From: Gammaproteobacteria bacterium
Lineage (GTDB): Bacteria > Pseudomonadota > Gammaproteobacteria > JABABF01
Reading direction: 5' to 3'
Assembly (NCBI GenBank): GCA_014238345.1
Contig: JABABF010000290.1
Span: forward strand, 1 to 9,728
DNA: 9,728 bases
Below the pieces are notes generated by a model that ran no database searches, had not been told where the DNA came from, and was given only the letters and a program-made list of their open reading frames with translations. Of the stretch, positions 7,301-9,728 are shown one piece after another. Each line of letters opens with the position of its first letter. Position 1 is the first letter of the stretch. A program made the translations under genes and the position numbers.

Positions 7301-7551
7301 TTGTCGGCCTGATGCCGATCATGCTCGAACGCAGTGCACAGGCGCGCTATGTCATCCCGATGGCGGTGTCGCTGGCTTTTGGCGTGCTGTTTGCGACGCT
7401 GATCACGCTGATCTTGTTGCCCTGCCTTTATGTGGTGCTAACGGATTTGCAGCACTTTTGGCGGCAGTTCCGGCGTCGCATATCGCACCGGGATGGTAGC
7501 TCGCCGCCGACTGAGTCGGACGCTACCCCCGCCAGCGTCCCAACAGGCTGA
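4312..7551 (+). CDS. RND-family efflux transporter permease
   Basis: This 1079-residue proton-driven exporter is of the AcrB size class (about 1040-1050), with a longer N-terminus: about 35 polar, Pro-rich residues precede the first membrane segment (about 36-56). The typical PGASPAEIE motif follows at 77-85. Segments 2-6 lie around 358-500 and segment 7 around 560-580. Segments 8-12 lie around 885-1045, with two large periplasmic loops between the groups, as expected for 12 helices. Asp424-Asp425 in VVDDAIVV match the proton-relay pair of segment 4. In segment 10 the AcrB Lys940 position appears to be Asn954, followed by Asp955 (VNDGLLMVDF). The ATG lies three bases after the adaptor stop codon, with no good Shine-Dalgarno, indicating translational coupling. 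No outer-membrane channel gene is present, so a TolC-like protein elsewhere would be needed. The substrate is unknown; the acyl-CoA enzyme genes upstream hint at a lipophilic compound. Confidence 0.95.
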   Translation: MSDSAKPGDSENTLPPLPPIEELRRGPIAWFALNPVAANLLMFLIIIAGTLSALTMSRTLTPNFELDLVLVQFAYPGASPAEIEKSVLLRAEEALRAVDGLKKVTTVAFRNGGLMYLQVDADYQVADVQGDVRSAIDSVPSFPRDLELPIVSRIVPTVPISELTLHGDVDPVLLREHADHIEDELLRLPEIPKVRVRGAREYEISIELTEDALRKYQLTLEDVGRALGRATIDLPGGAVRTNNGDVLVQASGRRHNQQQFEEVQLLSFPDGTQLRLGDIATVRDGFVEADDLLSAFNRQPAIGLEIETLGNNADVVDMADAARAYAERAKQTLPEGVQLTYWADVSSYLKDRLNMMRKNMFLGALLVFLVLSLFIDLKLAFWVMLGLPISFLGAFALMAQDPFNVTINLLSLFAMILVLGIVVDDAIVVGESAYRAVERRGHSVDTVIAGVKRVAVPATFGVLTTVVAFLPTIMVEGRFAAFPREIGLTVILCLLFSLLESKWILPAHLAHTRPSTAQWLAPLRRMQAWFNGRLDDYLQNVHKRFLYYCIDRRYTVTAIFTGVLILSLGLVLGGIVRLVLIEKLPGDFLVAHLEMVDGTPSERTAEALSYIEDTLWNIEQYYREQRGESVLQFVRTISKDSLQGNVWIELVPGEERNTNGSEIIKQWREAVGKIAGTKVLTFSDAEGGPGLNADVAVLLKGEDRELLEQAAGLVEAEIASLDGVLDLRSDTSVRNDEIVLRSRDTAAILGLPLATVARQVRHAFQGYEVQRVQRGNDEVRVWVRYPRADRKNLSTLQNMHVRNAAGETVPLSAVVELEVNPGPTQLVRVDGVSALRITANVDAGKISGSQVVGVVHKALSERLERDYQVEFALDDESDDEQKMVRFLLIGFLLSILGNYCLIAVPLRSYTQPLLVLGAIPFGIIGAIIGHLLLGLAVSMLSLFGMIAVSGVVVNDGLLMVDFVNRAVREQGMSYAKAAVAASSRRFRAIMLTSLTTFVGLMPIMLERSAQARYVIPMAVSLAFGVLFATLITLILLPCLYVVLTDLQHFWRQFRRRISHRDGSSPPTESDATPASVPTG
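7518..7540. other. Perfect 7-bp hairpin in the 3' end of the pump gene
   Basis: GGACGCT at 7518-7524 and AGCGTCC at 7534-7540 pair perfectly around a 9-base, C-rich loop (+ strand). A second small stem, CCGAC (7507-7511) with GTCGG (7515-7519), overlaps its first arm, so the two are mutually exclusive. No T-run follows on either strand. It may protect the end of the pump mRNA or slow polymerase reading out of the arsC-like gene. It encodes the Ser/Thr/Pro-rich tail of the pump. Confidence 0.3.
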
Positions 7552-7552
7552 G

Positions 7553-7577
7553 CTGCGCTGAGTTCAGAGCAGTTTTA
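7553..7577 (+). terminator. Intrinsic terminator of the DUF35-thiolase-RND operon
   Basis: Two bases after the pump stop codon (TGA 7549-7551), CTGC 7553-7556 pairs with GCAG 7569-7572, and CTGA 7558-7561 pairs with TCAG 7564-7567. The arms are separated by a single G-A mismatch and a very tight turn. TTTT follows at 7573-7576. The hairpin and T-run read correctly only on the + strand. Its 3' arm and T-run also encode the last residues and stop codon of the convergent arsC-like gene. The mismatch and short T-run make it a moderate rather than strong terminator. Confidence 0.5.
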
Positions 7578-7917
7578 ACACCTGTTCAGGTGGTCGTCCG
7601 AGGATGGCTTGGTGGCCGCACACAGCGATTGGACGCTGGATGAGCCGTGGCTCTTCAATCATGGCGGCGATCAGTTCCTCTTCGCTCAGCTCTGGTCGGT
7701 GGAGGGAGCGCTCGCGGGCGATGCGCTCATTGCCGCGCAGTAATTCGCGCGCGCTGAGTTGGAGTTTTTGTAGTATCTCCCGCAGTGTGGCGGCATTTAG
7801 AGGCTCTTCCAAATAGCGCACGATGCGCGGCTCAACACCTTGTGCTTGTAGTAGTGCCAGTGCTTGGCGCGATTTGGAGCAGCGCGGGTTGTGGTACAGG
7901 GTGATAGATTTAGTCAT
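7564..7917 (-). CDS. arsC: ArsC family protein, YfgD-type (arsenate reductase, glutaredoxin-like)
   Basis: This 117-residue thioredoxin-fold protein closely resembles E. coli YfgD (about 119 residues). It has HNPRCSKSR with candidate catalytic Cys13, SARELLR around residues 55-61, RLIQRPIAV with Arg95, and GRPPEQVL with Arg108. The arginines match those that bind arsenate in ArsC of plasmid R773. The family reduces arsenate with glutathione and glutaredoxin, but chromosomal YfgD-type members outside ars operons often have no shown arsenate role. There is no arsB, arsR or acr3 nearby, so the name is a family label. It lies 37 bases downstream of the SGNH hydrolase on the same strand and probably shares its transcript. 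No clear Shine-Dalgarno precedes the ATG. Its 3' end abuts the convergent pump gene with a gap of 12 bases. Confidence 0.9.
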   Translation of the reverse strand: MTKSITLYHNPRCSKSRQALALLQAQGVEPRIVRYLEEPLNAATLREILQKLQLSARELLRGNERIARERSLHRPELSEEELIAAMIEEPRLIQRPIAVCGHQAILGRPPEQVLKLL

Positions 7918-7954
7918 AGTGGTATTGGCTTCATCGTGGTGGTGAGGCGACGCG

Positions 7955-8650
7955 CTAGTGGGGGCTGCCTGAGGGAGGCAATGCGCCAGCCTGCACTAGC
8001 AGTTGGTGGATATTCTCGGCGTAGAGTCGGTAACCGCGGTGGTTGGGGTGCCAATCTCCACCGCTCATCATGTCGGTTTGGGTGAGAGCCAGCAACACGG
8101 CGCGCTCTTCCAGCCAGAGTCGATGTCGGCGGGCGATGCGGTAGTACATCGGCGCCACACTCGGTACGTCGCCAGCTAGTGGCAGGTGCCCCACTTGCCG
8201 CACATATTGACTGATATCGGCTGGTACGCCGATCAATACGACTGGCACCTGGTGGCGTTGTGCGATCTCCACCATGGCGGTGAGGTTCTGCTCTGCCTGT
8301 GTCGTTGATAGCCCGCGCAGAAAGTCATTGGCACCGCTACACAGCAAGAGCAAATCGGGGTTGTGTCGTTGCAGTAGGCGCTCGAGTCGGCGCCGGGCAC
8401 CTAGTGTTGTCTCGCCAGGTATTCCTGCGCCGATGACTGTGCGTCCGCTCAGCTGTGCCAGCTGCGTTGGATAATCCTGTCTTCGCTGTGCGCCGGTGCC
8501 CGCGGTCAGGCTGTCGCCAACAGCGAGAATGCGGGCATCGAGTGCCAGCGGTGGCAGGGGTGGTGGTGTGGTGGAGGCAGGGTCGGCGCAAGCGGATAGC
8601 ATCCCAGCTGCTAGCAACCCAATGACGGCGGATTGACGGGCAATTCTCAT
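7955..8650 (-). CDS. SGNH/GDSL-family lipoprotein hydrolase (TesA/arylesterase-like)
   Basis: This 231-residue secreted esterase, thioesterase or lysophospholipase has a type II signal peptide: Arg4 and so on, a hydrophobic core, then lipobox LSAC with Cys21 as the lipidated residue. The catalytic serine is Ser47 in GDSLTAG. Block II Gly is in GIPGETT (77-82). Block III is GAND with Asn108. The Asp-His pair is Asp199 and His201 in DWHPN. These blocks and their spacing match E. coli TesA, which is periplasmic rather than lipid-anchored. The residue after Cys21 is Ala, so outer-membrane sorting by Lol is expected. The start ATG at 8650 gives a proper lipoprotein signal; a TTG at 8698 would place 16 polar residues before it and is rejected. 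A Pro-rich linker (30-34) follows the anchor. Substrate range cannot be judged from sequence. Confidence 0.92.
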   Translation of the reverse strand: MRIARQSAVIGLLAAGMLSACADPASTTPPPLPPLALDARILAVGDSLTAGTGAQRRQDYPTQLAQLSGRTVIGAGIPGETTLGARRRLERLLQRHNPDLLLLCSGANDFLRGLSTTQAEQNLTAMVEIAQRHQVPVVLIGVPADISQYVRQVGHLPLAGDVPSVAPMYYRIARRHRLWLEERAVLLALTQTDMMSGGDWHPNHRGYRLYAENIHQLLVQAGALPPSGSPH

Positions 8651-8676
8651 AGATAAAAACTTGTTGTGTGCAAGAT

Positions 8677-8682
8677 ATTGTA
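8677..8682 (-). promoter_or_regulatory. Candidate -10 element for the SGNH lipoprotein gene
   Basis: On the - strand TACAAT (five of six to consensus) lies 26 bases before the ATG at 8650, giving a leader of about 20 bases. No good -35 element is seen at the right distance. This makes it a weak but plausible start point for the two-gene hydrolase/arsC-like transcript. Confidence 0.25.
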
Positions 8683-8766
8683 GGTGGGGTAGTGGCAAAC
8701 CGCGCGATACCCTAAGGGCAGCCTAATTTATTGGCCGCTCGGAGTAGGTTATAGATCAGACTTTCC

Positions 8767-8786
8767 TAGGCTGGGGTAGGCTGGGG
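8767..8786. repeat. Exact 10-bp tandem repeat in the divergent intergenic region
   Basis: TAGGCTGGGG occurs twice back to back at 8767-8776 and 8777-8786. A related one-base-shorter copy, TAGGTGGGG, lies at 8681-8689 beside the - strand -10 candidate. Ten base pairs is about one helical turn, so the copies would face the same side of DNA, as direct-repeat binding sites do. It could also be a chance G-rich duplication. No regulator is recognised. Confidence 0.35.
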
Positions 8787-8849
8787 ATTGTTTGAATTTG
8801 TCGCCAGTGGACTCCTTATATCCTAGCGTAGCCGCCGACCGATTTTGCT

Positions 8850-8876
8850 GGGCAATCCATTGCTCAGCGCTAGAGC
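8850..8876. promoter_or_regulatory. Two adjoining dyads upstream of the GST gene (candidate operator)
   Basis: GCAAT-CC-ATTGC at 8852-8863 is a perfect 5-2-5 inverted repeat. It is followed by GCTC (8862-8865) and GAGC (8873-8876) flanking an AGCGCT core. The pair fills the -35 and spacer region just before the -10 candidate at 8878, a usual place for repressor or activator binding. No regulator gene is adjacent in the window, and the assignment rests on symmetry and position only. Confidence 0.3.
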
Positions 8877-8877
8877 G

Positions 8878-8885
8878 TATAAAAT
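8878..8885 (+). promoter_or_regulatory. Candidate -10 element for the GST-like gene
   Basis: TATAAAAT gives two overlapping near-consensus -10 hexamers (TATAAA at 8878 and TAAAAT at 8880). It would start transcription about 30 bases before the ATG at 8922. The -35 region is poor, with CCATTG at 8857-8862 being 17 bases before TAAAAT, and coincides with the dyads. Activation by a bound factor is therefore possible. Confidence 0.4.
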
Positions 8886-8921
8886 GACCGCCATGTGCGA
8901 TCGCCACCGAGTCTCTAGCTT

Positions 8922-9683
8922 ATGTCCTCCACCGATAGCCCATTGATCCTGCATCAATTTCTGATCTCGCCGCTGTGTGATAAGGTGCGGCGCATTCTGC
9001 ATTTCAAGCAGCTTGACTACGAGGTGCGAGAGTATCCGCTGGCTGCGCGGTCTGAGATACGCGCCATGTATGCGGCGGGCAAGCTGCCCTGCCTAGAGCA
9101 CGGTGGTCAATTCATCGGCGATTCCACCGATATCGCCCACTATTTGGAGGAGCAGTTTCCGCAACCAGCGCTCTTTCCCACAGACCTGCGCCAGCGCGGC
9201 TTGGTACATGTATTTGAGGATTGGGCCGACGAGAGCCTCTATTTCTATGAAATGTACTGGCGTTTTACCCAGCCTCACAACGCGGCGCGCAATCTACCGC
9301 GCATGCTACATAGCGACAAGCGCTGGTTTCGCGCCTTGATGTTGCGATTGATTCCGGCGGGTATTCGCAAGATCATTGAGCAGCAGGGCTTGGGGCGCAA
9401 ATCGCGCGAGCATGTCTTGCGCGACCTGAACCGTCATATCACTGCGCTTGACGAGCGGTTGCAACTGGGCGAGTGGTTGGTCGGCGAGTCGTTGACCCTA
9501 GCGGATATCAGTGTCTACGCCGAGCTAGGCTGTGTGCGCGACAGCCGTGAGGGGGGCGAATTGATTGCCGAGAGCAAGCTGGTGTCCGCGTGGATGTCGC
9601 GAGTTGAGGAGGCGACTGGTGGTGTTGTGCCTGGCAGCTGGGAGCCGGGTGGCGGAGAAGCGCTCGCAGCCGTGGCGCAGTAA
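8922..9683 (+). CDS. Glutathione S-transferase family protein
   Basis: This 253-residue cytosolic protein has an N-terminal thioredoxin-like domain (about 7-80). It contains SPLCDKVRRIL at 16-26, where the catalytic Ser/Cys of GSTs is expected, GKLPCL with cis-Pro56, and GDSTDIAHYLEEQFP. In the last of these, Asp67-Ser68 stand for the usual Glu-Ser glutathione contact. The all-helical C-terminal domain carries LTLADISVYAEL (191-202) with the conserved folding Asp195. GSTs conjugate, isomerise or dehalogenate electrophiles with glutathione; the substrate and class are not evident here. It is longer than most bacterial GSTs (about 200-220), with an inserted basic helix near 133-165 and a Gly-rich tail. 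The ATG has a poor Shine-Dalgarno. The gene seems monocistronic from its own promoter and is divergent from the SGNH hydrolase. Confidence 0.9.
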   Translation: MSSTDSPLILHQFLISPLCDKVRRILHFKQLDYEVREYPLAARSEIRAMYAAGKLPCLEHGGQFIGDSTDIAHYLEEQFPQPALFPTDLRQRGLVHVFEDWADESLYFYEMYWRFTQPHNAARNLPRMLHSDKRWFRALMLRLIPAGIRKIIEQQGLGRKSREHVLRDLNRHITALDERLQLGEWLVGESLTLADISVYAELGCVRDSREGGELIAESKLVSAWMSRVEEATGGVVPGSWEPGGGEALAAVAQ

Positions 9684-9693
9684 ATTTCGGTCG

Positions 9694-9715
9694 GTAGCCG
9701 GGGAGCCGTTGCTAC
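9694..9715 (+). terminator. Hairpin after the GST-like gene, possible terminator
   Basis: GTAGC (9694-9698) pairs with GCTAC (9711-9715), and inside it CGG (9699-9701) pairs with CCG (9706-9708) around a GGAG loop, leaving a two-T bulge. It starts 11 bases after the TAA. No T-run follows in the 13 bases left in the window, so intrinsic termination is doubtful. A processing or stabilising stem-loop is equally likely. Confidence 0.3.
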
Positions 9716-9728
9716 ACAGCAGTCTTGC

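Noticed and set aside
7966..7980. TGCCT/AGGCA stem near the 3' end of the SGNH gene as a - strand terminator
   Set aside because: It is only 5 bp, lies inside the coding sequence, has no T-run, and is followed closely by the co-directional arsC-like gene.
8897..8904. GCGATCGC palindrome before the GST-like gene
   Set aside because: A single copy of an 8-base GC-rich palindrome is expected by chance. The repeated HIP1 element of cyanobacteria does not fit the rest of the window.

Overview
The window (GC roughly 58-60% by eye) looks like chromosomal DNA of a gammaproteobacterium. HtpX and the YfgD-type ArsC read like close relatives of the Escherichia coli/Pseudomonas proteins, and both a tripartite RND pump and a lipoprotein signal peptide imply a Gram-negative envelope. 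I cannot name the genus. There is no RNA gene, CRISPR array, insertion sequence, integrase or phage gene.

Layout: 1-230 is non-coding, with a very C-rich, G-poor tract (51-160) and then a likely promoter, a dyad and a strong ribosome binding site for htpX (231-1190, +), a membrane zinc protease. After a 106-base gap holding a weak hairpin and a possible 28-codon leader ORF, four tightly packed + strand genes follow. They encode a DUF35 zinc-ribbon/OB-fold protein (1297-1764), a thiolase-superfamily lipid-transfer-like protein (1748-2956), an RND periplasmic adaptor (2956-4308) and an RND inner-membrane permease (4312-7551). The junctions are a 17-base overlap, a 1-base TAATG overlap and a 3-base gap, so this is almost certainly one operon. 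It appears to end at an intrinsic terminator (7553-7577) that lies on the last codons of the convergent gene.

On the - strand are an SGNH-family lipoprotein hydrolase related to TesA (8650 down to 7955) and an ArsC/YfgD-family protein (7917 down to 7564), 37 bases apart and probably co-transcribed. A 271-base divergent intergenic region (8651-8921) carries candidate promoters in both directions, a 10-bp tandem repeat and two adjoining dyads. A glutathione S-transferase-like gene (8922-9683, +) follows, and the window ends just after a hairpin.

How the genes may work together: the DUF35 and thiolase-like proteins are expected to form one acyl-CoA enzyme, by analogy with ChsH2/Ltp2, BbsA/BbsB and the archaeal thiolase-DUF35 complexes. 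Their coupling to an RND adaptor and pump, with no outer-membrane channel gene in view, suggests that a hydrophobic acyl or isoprenoid/steroid-type compound is handled inside the cell and exported, or that the pump protects the membrane from it. This link is inferred from gene order only. The thiolase-like protein keeps one candidate nucleophilic Cys but lacks the usual Gly-His-Pro motif. It is the most interesting protein here, and its reaction is probably not ordinary thiolysis.
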